Shown piece by piece: positions 25,855-32,938 of a DNA stretch of 40,484 nt. The notes under the pieces were generated by a model. The model did no database searches. It worked only from the letters and a program-made list of their open reading frames with translations, and was not told the DNA's origin. A program made the position numbers and the translations under genes. Position 1 is the first letter of the stretch. Every line of letters begins with the position of its first letter. This DNA comes from an uncultured Ruminococcus sp. (GTDB taxonomy: Bacteria > Bacillota > Clostridia > Oscillospirales > Ruminococcaceae): NCBI GenBank assembly GCA_947627445.1, contig CANQWA010000025.1, positions 1 through 40,484 of the forward strand. The letters run 5' to 3'.

Positions 25855-27687
25855 ATGGCATTGACAAACAATAAAAATGTGCTGACATGGGTTGACGAAA
25901 TGGTCGCTTTGACCAAGCCGGATCAGGTTGTATGGATCGACGGTTCTAAGGAACAACTGGACGCTCTGACAGAAGAAGTAACTTCTCTGCCGGAAGGCAA
26001 CCGCGATAAGATGTATAAGCTGAATCCGGAAAAGTTGCCGGGTTGTCTGTATCACCGTACACTGCCCAATGACGTTGCTCGTGTAGAAGATCGTACATTT
26101 ATCTGTACCAAGAATAAAGAAGACGCAGGTCCGACCAACTACTGGATGGATCCGGAAGAAATGAAGGCAAAGCTTATTCCGCTGTACGACGGTGTGATGA
26201 AGGGCAGAACCATGTATGTGATCCCGTATTCCATGGGACCCATCGGTTCTCCGCTGGCAAAGGTCGGTGTAGAGTTGACAGACTCTATCTACGTTGTTCT
26301 GAACATGAACATTATGACACGTATGGGCGTACAGGCTTTTGAAAACTTGGGCGAAACCTCTGATGACTTCGTTCGCGGTCTGCACTCCAAGGCAGATGTG
26401 GATCCGGAGAATCGTTATATCGTTCACTTTCCGGAGGAGAATACCATCTGGTCCATCAATTCCGCTTACGGCGGAAACGTACTGCTGGGCAAGAAATGCT
26501 TTGCTCTGCGTATCGCTTCCTTCCAGGGTAAGAACGAAGGCTGGATGGCTGAACATATGTTGATTCTGGGCGTTCAAAAGCCGGACGGCGAGACTAAATA
26601 TATCACGGCTGCATTCCCTTCTGCTTGCGGTAAGACGAATCTGGCTATGCTGATTCCGCCAGAGGGCTATATCAAGAATGGGTACAAGGTATTTACAGTC
26701 GGTGATGACATCGCATGGATGAAGCCTGGCAAGGACGGCAGACTGTATGCCATCAATCCGGAGAACGGTTTCTTCGGCGTTGCACCGGGTACAAATGAAA
26801 ACTCCAACTTCAATGCGCTGGCTTGTACCAAGTCCGACACCATCTTCACCAACGTTGCACTTAACAATGCGGACAACACCGTTTGGTGGGAGAAGCTGGA
26901 TAAGAATCCGCCGGTTGATGCAACTGAGTGGAAGGGAGCAAAGGTAAATGGTCCGGAATATGTTGCAGAAGGCAACAAGCTGGCTCACCCGAATTCCAGA
27001 TTCACTTCACCGGCAAAGAATTGTCCGTGCTTATCTCCGGAATTCGATAACCCGGAGGGTGTACCGATTTCTGCTATTATCTTCGGCGGCCGCCGTGCTT
27101 CTACCACTCCGCTGGTATATCAGTCCTTTGACTGGACGCACGGCACATACATGGGTTCTGCTGTATCTTCTGAAACAACAGCAGCAGCTACTGGTGCAGT
27201 AGGTGTTCTGCGTCACGACCCCATGGCTATGAAGCCCTTCATCGGCTACAATGTTGGCGATTATTGGGCACACTGGCTGGAAATGGGCAAAGTTCTGGGC
27301 GACAAGGCACCAAAGATCTTTAACGTAAACTGGTTCAAGACCGATGACGAAGGTAATTTCCTGTGGCCGGGCTTCGGTGACAACATGCGTGTTCTGGACT
27401 GGATCATCAAGCGTTGTGAAGGTTCTGTAGATGCTGTTGAGACACCCATTGGTTATGAACCGAAGCCGGAGGACATCAATGTTGAAGGTTTGGTTTATGA
27501 GGGCAAGGAATTCACTTCTGATGATATCGCAGATCTGCTGAAGCTGGATATGAATCTTTGGGAGAACGAAATTGCCGAAATGCGTAGATACTATGATGAG
27601 GACATTGCTGCTAAGGGCGGCAAGGTTCCGGATGCACTGTATGCACAACTGGATGCTCTGGAAGCTCGTATTAAGGCTGCAAAGTAA
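25855..27687 (+). CDS. pckG: Phosphoenolpyruvate carboxykinase (GTP)
   Basis: The 610-residue enzyme starts at the ATG at 25855 after AGGAGG. GTP-type features are FPSACGKTNLAML (the nucleotide P-loop, where ATP-type enzymes have GxxGTGKT), GDDIAWMKPGKDGRLYAINP, APGTNENSN, and IIFGGRRASTTPLVYQSFDW followed by HGTYMGSAVSSE. It interconverts oxaloacetate and PEP with GDP/GTP. In succinate-forming rumen and gut anaerobes such as Ruminococcus flavefaciens this enzyme runs toward oxaloacetate, fixing CO2 and conserving energy; that direction is inference here. Codon choice is strongly biased, as in highly expressed genes. It has its own promoter and terminator. Confidence 0.96.
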   Translation: MALTNNKNVLTWVDEMVALTKPDQVVWIDGSKEQLDALTEEVTSLPEGNRDKMYKLNPEKLPGCLYHRTLPNDVARVEDRTFICTKNKEDAGPTNYWMDPEEMKAKLIPLYDGVMKGRTMYVIPYSMGPIGSPLAKVGVELTDSIYVVLNMNIMTRMGVQAFENLGETSDDFVRGLHSKADVDPENRYIVHFPEENTIWSINSAYGGNVLLGKKCFALRIASFQGKNEGWMAEHMLILGVQKPDGETKYITAAFPSACGKTNLAMLIPPEGYIKNGYKVFTVGDDIAWMKPGKDGRLYAINPENGFFGVAPGTNENSNFNALACTKSDTIFTNVALNNADNTVWWEKLDKNPPVDATEWKGAKVNGPEYVAEGNKLAHPNSRFTSPAKNCPCLSPEFDNPEGVPISAIIFGGRRASTTPLVYQSFDWTHGTYMGSAVSSETTAAATGAVGVLRHDPMAMKPFIGYNVGDYWAHWLEMGKVLGDKAPKIFNVNWFKTDDEGNFLWPGFGDNMRVLDWIIKRCEGSVDAVETPIGYEPKPEDINVEGLVYEGKEFTSDDIADLLKLDMNLWENEIAEMRRYYDEDIAAKGGKVPDALYAQLDALEARIKAAK

Positions 27688-27756
27688 GTTGAATTGGAAC
27701 GAATTATGATAATAGAATCTGAAAACGATTCTGTTATCTCTTTCAGAATTCAAAAT

Positions 27757-27789
27757 AAGGACACTCTGTTTTTTCAGAGTGTCCTTTTT
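27757..27789 (+). terminator. pckG terminator
   Basis: AAGGACACTCTG pairs perfectly with CAGAGTGTCCTT around a TTTTTT loop and is followed by TTTTTG. It lies about 70 bases after the pckG stop. Confidence 0.9.
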
Positions 27790-27838
27790 GTTTGTATTTA
27801 GAAAACCTCCGGATAGTATCATTCAAAGTGATAATTCT

Positions 27839-27997
27839 GTTATTCGTAAAATGAGGTGCGTGGTATGTCTATCACAATCGCTCCTTCCACGGTTATCACA
27901 GAGGAGTAATATCATAACTACACAATTTCAAGAATTGGAGGAAATAAGCAATCTCCTGCTTTCTGGCGTTTGTCAATTCCGGTGAACCTTTCGGCAT
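27839..27997 (-). pseudogene. Decayed TetR-family regulator fragment
   Basis: The minus-strand ATG at 27997, with AAGGAG upstream, opens MPKGSPELTNARKQEI, which matches the conserved N-terminus of a common clostridial TetR group (MPKGSPELT.ARKEEI). The frame continues to SYDITPL and stops at 27897. A later segment in a shifted frame reads DIPRTSFYE, resembling the helix-turn-helix end (TRTSIYNYF) of these proteins. The rest of the regulator is absent. This is a frameshifted remnant, judged from remembered family sequence. Confidence 0.55.
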
Positions 27998-28010
27998 TTT
28001 CATTCTCCTT

Positions 28011-28302
28011 TCAATAATGACACGATGTTAATATGTAAAGTGAAATTTTCATGAAACTTTCACAATCATGATGATAAACTGAGAAGTGCCGTCTCGTCAG
28101 AAAACGAGGCAGCACCATTTTGGTCACATAAGCGTCTGTAAAATTGCATTTTTGTGGCGTTCGTGTGGAGATACAGAACAAGCGCTAAGTTGTAACAATT
28201 CTATGGGGCGTTTATGGACCCCCCTCATCTTTGCTGGGAAATGTTTAGGTAACACCGCACAAAGCCGCCATACGTTCTTTGTACGGTGTTGCCTTTATGC
28301 AT
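28011..28302. other. Non-coding gap before the DUF6688-like gene
   Basis: About 290 bases with no supported gene. It holds an imperfect 17-bp hairpin at 28248-28293 (GGTAACACCGCACAAAG against CTTTGTACGGTGTTGCC, two mismatched positions), which may end transcription of the minus-strand gene stopping at 28303, but no T-run follows on that strand. Short copies of its core (CCGCACAAAG or similar) also occur near 25011 and 36426. Confidence 0.4.
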
Positions 28303-29412
28303 TCAGCGGTATTGTTTGCTGATTCGCAGCTCTGGTTCCGTGTCAAACAGATATAGAAACAACAGAAACAGCCATTCCAAAGGCTTCATCAGCAGGTAAA
28401 TCAAATCTGCACGCAGAGGATTCGTGATCCATCTGGAAAGGGGATAGCCGTGTGTATCATAAAAATGCCGTACAAACCGATGAAAACGTGGCATCCGGTC
28501 ATGTATCAGTTCTTCAAAAGCATTTGCAACACATAGCTGTCGATTGACAATAATCGTCTGACCAAGCCGTTTTCCATATCGCTGGGGGTGAACCAGTTTT
28601 TCATGACCGGCTGCGGCAATTGTACATAGATAATGCCCGTCATATTCCAGAGGAGGCGGGGGTATTTGCTGTGAAAATGACCAGCCGGCAGTCTCTGTAA
28701 AGGCTTTTACCGGTCCGTCAATGCCTTGCCCAAACAACACCAGCAGGATCTCCAGAATAGCCGCAATTGGAAAAATCAGCGTAAATGCAAACACGCCCAT
28801 ATGAGAAGTCTTGAAAAGAAAACCATACAGCTTTTCAATCCATGGATAGCGAAATGTGATTTTCCTATGCTCCAGCTTTTCGGTTTGTTCCCGGATATGC
28901 CGGCGGATATGCTGCACAGAAAGCAGAATCAGATTCAAATGATATAGTGCGAAAAACAAGTAATGGAAAACATCGCCTTTATCTGAACCCAGAAGTTGGA
29001 AGAAAAACAAAAGCAACATGCCGTTTCCCAATAAATCTGCCGCAATGCACAATGCGGAAACAAGGGGCGGCAACCGTCGGGCTGAAATGGTTCCCAGCAC
29101 CAGTAATCCAATCCATCCCATCAAAACTGGCATGCCAAAAGAAAGCGCATAGTCAGAAGAAATCGCATGATGAGATTGAAAAGGATAGATCGCTTCGTAC
29201 CAATCTCCGCTTGGTTCAAAGGCAATATGATATAAAGTGATGTAGAGCATCATGCCATAAAACACCGTGATATACAATGTGGCAATTTTCCATATGGGAT
29301 TTCTGACAATCAGATTATAAATATTCATAATCGTCAAAAACAGCGGTACGAGAATTGTCAACACAAGGACAATGCCCATGAACACGATCTCACCTAAATA
29401 GTTGTAAAACAC
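28303..29412 (-). CDS. Multi-pass membrane protein (DUF6688-like)
   Basis: The best start is GTG 29412, six bases after AGGTG and five bases past the stop of the upstream gene, giving 369 residues; the ATG at 29460 would overlap that gene and lacks a ribosome site. About seven hydrophobic helices lie in the first 240 residues. The C-terminal cytoplasmic part has YDGHYLCTIAAAGHEKLV, IIVNRQLCVANAFEELIHD and FHRFVRHFYDTHGYPLSRWI, which I associate with DUF6688. Function is unknown. It shares a unit with the YcxB-like gene. Confidence 0.65.
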   Translation of the reverse strand: MFYNYLGEIVFMGIVLVLTILVPLFLTIMNIYNLIVRNPIWKIATLYITVFYGMMLYITLYHIAFEPSGDWYEAIYPFQSHHAISSDYALSFGMPVLMGWIGLLVLGTISARRLPPLVSALCIAADLLGNGMLLLFFFQLLGSDKGDVFHYLFFALYHLNLILLSVQHIRRHIREQTEKLEHRKITFRYPWIEKLYGFLFKTSHMGVFAFTLIFPIAAILEILLVLFGQGIDGPVKAFTETAGWSFSQQIPPPPLEYDGHYLCTIAAAGHEKLVHPQRYGKRLGQTIIVNRQLCVANAFEELIHDRMPRFHRFVRHFYDTHGYPLSRWITNPLRADLIYLLMKPLEWLFLLFLYLFDTEPELRISKQYR

Positions 29413-29417
29413 TTCTT

Positions 29418-29954
29418 TCACCTCATTTTTCCCATCTTCTCCTGCAAAAAGCTCCGACAATTGTCAGCGTTACCCTTTGTAAAGCCACGTTTATCCACCA
29501 GCATGGTGAAATTTTGTTTTTCAAAATAGAGTACCATCCAGTTTTTATCACAGCGCATCCATGTCAGATCATCATAGAAAAGCTGAAATTTTTCCAAAGA
29601 GGATGTGGTCATCATTGTGATACTCTCCGGAAAGAAGATATACTGATTGACAGCCTGCAAATCCATTTTATGTCGTGTTCGTTGAATGTAATTTTTGATC
29701 TGACGGTTGGGAAGCGTCCCCAGCCAGATTGCCGCCAGAAGAAGCAGGACAAAAATACCATCCATAATACTGAGGATACGGATCTGATCTGTTGTCAATC
29801 GCAAGATCAAAAAGTAAACGCACCGCAGCAGAAAAGGAATTGCCAGAAGCAAACTGATAACGAGGCAGACAATCCGTTGATTCAGGCGTTTCATACGCAC
29901 AATGGCAACATAGCCATCTTCAGTAATACGCGTTGTATTCTCATAATATTCCAT
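29418..29954 (-). CDS. YcxB-like membrane protein
   Basis: The start ATG at 29954 follows AGAGGAG; length is 178 residues. Two membrane helices lie near residues 28-50 and 63-82. The C-terminal soluble part has the YcxB-like pattern: strands QYIFFPESITMMTTSSLEKF, then DDLTWMRCDKNWMVLYFEKQ and the closing LVDKRGFTKGNADNCRSFL. The family has no defined function. It is followed after five bases by the DUF6688-like gene, so the two are likely co-translated and perhaps form one membrane complex. Confidence 0.7.
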   Translation of the reverse strand: MEYYENTTRITEDGYVAIVRMKRLNQRIVCLVISLLLAIPFLLRCVYFLILRLTTDQIRILSIMDGIFVLLLLAAIWLGTLPNRQIKNYIQRTRHKMDLQAVNQYIFFPESITMMTTSSLEKFQLFYDDLTWMRCDKNWMVLYFEKQNFTMLVDKRGFTKGNADNCRSFLQEKMGKMR

Positions 29955-29984
29955 ACAATAAACTCCTCTCTGTTTGCTTGAAAA

Positions 29985-30026
29985 AATCACCTTTGATACA
30001 GATACTGCTCCATATCAAAAGTGATT
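29985..30026 (-). terminator. Terminator of nadA-HAD unit
   Basis: AATCACCTTTGATA pairs with TATCAAAAGTGATT with one mismatch and a 14-base loop. On the minus strand it is followed by TTTTTTC. It lies just after the HAD phosphatase gene. Confidence 0.7.
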
Positions 30027-30039
30027 CGTTTCAACGCAG

Positions 30040-30708
30040 TTATATCAAAATTTGTTTGAGCTCTGCTACGGTAGAAACAATGGTGTCTGCTCCATAAGCT
30101 TCCAGCTCGTCTCCTTGCGCATAGCCATACCGGACACCAATACAGGGAATATTGCATGCATGTGCACCGATAATATCATGCTTTCGGTCACCAATCATCA
30201 CTGTTTCCGTAGGGGCATGTTCCGATAATCCCAGACGGCAGAGTGCCTTACGGATGACATCTGCTTTCGTCTCAGTTTCGTTTCGGATATCACTGCCTGC
30301 AATGACAGAAAAATATTTTGCCAAACCAAAATGTGCCAGAATTTTTCGGGCAAATACCTCCGGTTTAGAAGTGGCAACTGCCAGTACATAACCGGCTTGA
30401 TTCAGATTTTCTAACAGTTCAGGAATGCCTTCATATACAGCATTTTCAAACATGCCCACGGTAGAAAAGCGTTCTCGGTACTTTTCAATGGCAAAAGTGG
30501 TTTGTTCCTGACTCATGCCCATCATATCATGAAAGGACACATAGAGAGGCGGTCCAACATAAGGAAACAATTTGGTCTGATCCGCTTCAGGACAGCCGCA
30601 TTGCTCCAAAGCATACTGGATACAGCGCAGGATTCCGTCCTTGGAATCTGTCAATGTTCCGTCCTGGTCCCAGAGAAGATATTGACAATCCCGGGGTGAA
30701 AACGGCAT
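30040..30708 (-). CDS. HAD phosphatase, phosphoglycolate phosphatase-like
   Basis: The 222-residue protein starts at the ATG at 30708, eight bases after GGAGG. HAD motifs are LLWDQDGTLTDS (nucleophile and acid Asp), LAVATSKPEVFA (motif II Ser/Thr), the lysine in ETETKADVI, and MIGDRKHDIIGAHACNIPCIGVRYGYAQGD in two parts (motif IV). The cap is the alpha-helical type of Gph and PpaX. The DxD spacing is normal, with Gln between. The ribosome site overlaps the nadA stop, so the two are co-transcribed. Substrate is not predictable; Gph-like or nucleotide-related activity is a guess. Confidence 0.85.
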   Translation of the reverse strand: MPFSPRDCQYLLWDQDGTLTDSKDGILRCIQYALEQCGCPEADQTKLFPYVGPPLYVSFHDMMGMSQEQTTFAIEKYRERFSTVGMFENAVYEGIPELLENLNQAGYVLAVATSKPEVFARKILAHFGLAKYFSVIAGSDIRNETETKADVIRKALCRLGLSEHAPTETVMIGDRKHDIIGAHACNIPCIGVRYGYAQGDELEAYGADTIVSTVAELKQILI

Positions 30709-30712
30709 AGCA

Positions 30713-31630
30713 TCAGCCTCCCAATGCGATCATGCGGTCAATACACAGACGCGCTTTGGTAATGGTGGTGCTGTCTAATTCGATTTCTGTCAGCTCGCCG
30801 TCCCGCAGACAGTGATACACGTCCATTAATGTCGTTGCCTTCATATTGGGACAAATGAGATTCTTGGAGAGGGGATAGAAGCGTTTGTTTGGACACTCGT
30901 TCTGAAGAATCTCAGAAATATTGATCTCCGTACCGATGATAAACTCCTTGGCATTCGATTGCTTTGCATATTGCATGATGCCGGAAGTAGACCCTACATA
31001 GTCCGCATATTTGCAGACAGCAGGACGGCATTCTGGATGCACCAGAAACAGAGCGTTAGGATGGAGTTGCTTTGCTCTCTCCACATCCTTTGCCGTCATA
31101 GAAGCATGTACAGGACAGCCGCCTTGTAACAGCTTGATCTCTTTATTCGGAAGCTGCTCCTGAACATACGCACCCAGATTGCAGTCTGGAATAAATATGA
31201 TCTTATCATTACTCAGTTGAGAAACGATCTTGACAGCAGAAGAAGAAGTCACACAGACATCGCAAATGGTTTTTAACTCGGCGGTGGTGTTGATATAAGC
31301 TACGATCGTATACCCCGGGTTCTGCATTTTTACAGCATGGATCAGATCCTTGTCCATCTGTTCTGCCATGGGGCAGCCTGCCACCGGACTGGACAGATAT
31401 ACATTTTTTTTCGGAGACAGAATTTTTACTGTTTCTGCCATAAATCGCACGCCGCACATGAGAACATTTTTTTGCGGCATATTCTTCGCCTTGACACTCA
31501 AGGCATAGGAATCTCCGGTAAAGTCCGCGACCTCACCGATATCGCAGCCCACATAGCTGTGCGCCAGTATGCAAAAGTCTTTTTCTTTTTTCAGACGAAG
31601 AATTTCGTCCTGGATTTCACGAATTCTCAT
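30713..31630 (-). CDS. nadA: Quinolinate synthase
   Basis: The start is the ATG at 31630, after AAAGGGAC; the further ATG at 31666 has no ribosome site. Length is 305 residues, the normal size. The three iron-sulfur cysteines are in VLMCGVRFMAE, LVHPECRPAV and NLICPNMKAT. HSYVGCDIGEVADFTGDS and YSLPSK-like PLSKNL segments also fit. It condenses iminoaspartate with dihydroxyacetone phosphate to quinolinate on a [4Fe-4S] cluster, in NAD synthesis. nadB and nadC are not beside it, so the pathway is split or salvage-supported. Confidence 0.95.
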   Translation of the reverse strand: MRIREIQDEILRLKKEKDFCILAHSYVGCDIGEVADFTGDSYALSVKAKNMPQKNVLMCGVRFMAETVKILSPKKNVYLSSPVAGCPMAEQMDKDLIHAVKMQNPGYTIVAYINTTAELKTICDVCVTSSSAVKIVSQLSNDKIIFIPDCNLGAYVQEQLPNKEIKLLQGGCPVHASMTAKDVERAKQLHPNALFLVHPECRPAVCKYADYVGSTSGIMQYAKQSNAKEFIIGTEINISEILQNECPNKRFYPLSKNLICPNMKATTLMDVYHCLRDGELTEIELDSTTITKARLCIDRMIALGG

Positions 31631-31815
31631 ATATTTTGTCCCTTTCGGATTGGTTGCTGTTGACATAGTTTGTATTCATAAAGATCGCAAACGACAAAAA
31701 ATTTGGCATTTGCCGTTTACCGATTCGCACGCAAGCTGCATCAGTGCAAGGATGTGCGAAGTACTTTCCATCATATGGATCTTGAATGTCATATTCTTCT
31801 GACGTTCACGATAAC
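31631..31815 (-). promoter_or_regulatory. Long folded nadA leader
   Basis: About 185 bases separate the transcription start from nadA. On the plus strand TTCGCAC (31724-31730) and GTGCGAA (31754-31760) form a hairpin, followed on the minus strand by a small GGCA/TGCC stem (31714-31705) and a T6 run (31701-31696). This could be an attenuator. No known NAD riboswitch motif is recognised. Confidence 0.35.
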
Positions 31816-31852
31816 ACACGTTAATTATACCACAGGGACAGTAAGTTGTCAA
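31810..31852 (-). promoter_or_regulatory. nadA promoter with possible operator
   Basis: On the minus strand TTGACA (31852-31847) and TATAAT (31829-31824) have an exact 17-base spacer. TAACGTGTGTTA lies at the start point (31823-31812), a TAAC/GTTA inverted repeat that could bind a NAD-synthesis repressor. The regulator is not identified. Confidence 0.75.
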
Positions 31853-31919
31853 GAATTTCACAAAAGAATATACTGTTTTTATAGGTTTAGGTTTTGAAGG
31901 CAGTGCTTTTCAATATATG

Positions 31920-31952
31920 AAAAAAAGCGGCGTGCCGATTCTGACACACCGC
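31920..31952 (-). terminator. Terminator of M23 peptidase gene
   Basis: GCGGCGTG (31927-31934) pairs with CACACCGC (31945-31952), one G-U pair. On the minus strand TTTTTTT follows. Confidence 0.8.
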
Positions 31953-31973
31953 AGAGATTCTTAGAACATGTTC

Positions 31974-32732
31974 TTATAAAGAATCGGTGTAATACTTTTC
32001 CGGATCAATATAAATGCCGCTTTTTTGAACTTCTAGATGCAGATGAGGCACCATTGCACTTTCAATATCCGGCGTATCTCCGATGACACCAATTTTCTGA
32101 CCGCTATCTACAGGGTCGCCCATTTGAACCGTGACGGAACCGTCCATGCCGCAGTATCTGCTGACCACACCGTTTCCATGATCAATGACGACGACATATC
32201 CCCAGAGAGCATCCTTGCGTATTTCGGCAACTGTTCCAGTATCGATGGCAAATACATCTGTACCTGGTTCACAGACAAGATCCACGCCATTGTGGGTCTG
32301 CCATGTACCGGTCGTTTCCGATTTGACTAGCTCACCGTCACTAAAGGGTTGAATGACTTCACATACATCCAACGGAAGTCCCAGCTGATGTGACGGAATC
32401 TCTTCCTCCGAAGAATCAGTTGCTTCTGTGGTTGTTTCAACAGTGGACTCTGTCGGCTCAGTGGATTCTATGGCAGAAACCTTAGTAACCGCCTGGGTTT
32501 CCTTTGCCACATCTGTCTGCACGCCGATTACCGGAGCTTCTGTATGCGGGGGCATGGTTGGCACTTCCATTTGTTCGGTCAGTGAGCTCAGATTTTCCTC
32601 CAGCGTATTGCTAGTCTGTCGATAGGCAAAAATGCAGGAAGCTGCAATCATCACCAGACTGATGCCCAGCGCTGTGTAAAAGCCGCGGAAACGGGATTTT
32701 GAGCTGCTTTTCTGTTCTGTTGGTTTACTCAT
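31974..32732 (-). CDS. M23 metallopeptidase, SpoIIQ-like
   Basis: The start ATG at 32732 follows GGAGGTGG; length is 252 residues. One N-terminal membrane helix (about 20-38, ALGISLVMIAASCIFAY) places the rest outside, followed by a Thr/Glu-rich linker to about 115. The LytM domain has HNGVDLVCEPGTDV (first His and Asp), the VVIDHGNGVVSRYCG strand and VPHLHLEV, so the zinc site H-x3-D and HxH appears complete. Architecture matches SpoIIQ, which joins SpoIIIAH across the forespore gap. In Bacillus SpoIIQ is catalytically dead, while clostridial versions keep the site. A plain cell-wall endopeptidase is the alternative. Confidence 0.8.
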   Translation of the reverse strand: MSKPTEQKSSSKSRFRGFYTALGISLVMIAASCIFAYRQTSNTLEENLSSLTEQMEVPTMPPHTEAPVIGVQTDVAKETQAVTKVSAIESTEPTESTVETTTEATDSSEEEIPSHQLGLPLDVCEVIQPFSDGELVKSETTGTWQTHNGVDLVCEPGTDVFAIDTGTVAEIRKDALWGYVVVIDHGNGVVSRYCGMDGSVTVQMGDPVDSGQKIGVIGDTPDIESAMVPHLHLEVQKSGIYIDPEKYYTDSL

Positions 32733-32860
32733 TTGAAACCACCTCCGCTGATAGTTTGCACCACTGGCAAATATTTATACATGGCTTTTGAAATTTTGCG
32801 GGTTTTTATCAATGTAAGATATGATCCGGTATCATTCTGTTGTATTTATTTCGATAATCG

Positions 32861-32889
32861 TTGCAATGCAGAGAAAAAAATGGTATAAT
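32861..32889 (+). promoter_or_regulatory. Promoter of ABC exporter operon
   Basis: TTGCAA (32861-32866) and TATAAT (32884-32889) are 17 bases apart. Just after the -10 box, ATAGATAAC occurs twice (32890-32898 and 32902-32910), a possible direct-repeat operator. No regulator gene is adjacent. Confidence 0.75.
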
Positions 32890-32938
32890 ATAGATAACGA
32901 AATAGATAACAAAAAATTCTGTGAAAGGATTTGATGAA

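Noticed and set aside
25762-26988. 408-codon minus-strand frame
   Set aside because: It lies opposite pckG and its promoter, has Cys/Val/Arg-rich composition and resembles no family.
31631-31815. Known NAD+ riboswitch in the nadA leader
   Set aside because: I could not find the conserved motifs of the described NAD+ classes; only generic hairpins are visible.
31963-31974. LexA (SOS) box
   Set aside because: The arms GAAC/GTTC are present, but the spacing is two bases instead of four, and the site is at a gene 3' end.
32733-32820. SigF promoter in front of the SpoIIQ-like gene
   Set aside because: A GTATA element is present, but the -10 half does not match the SigF pattern at acceptable spacing.
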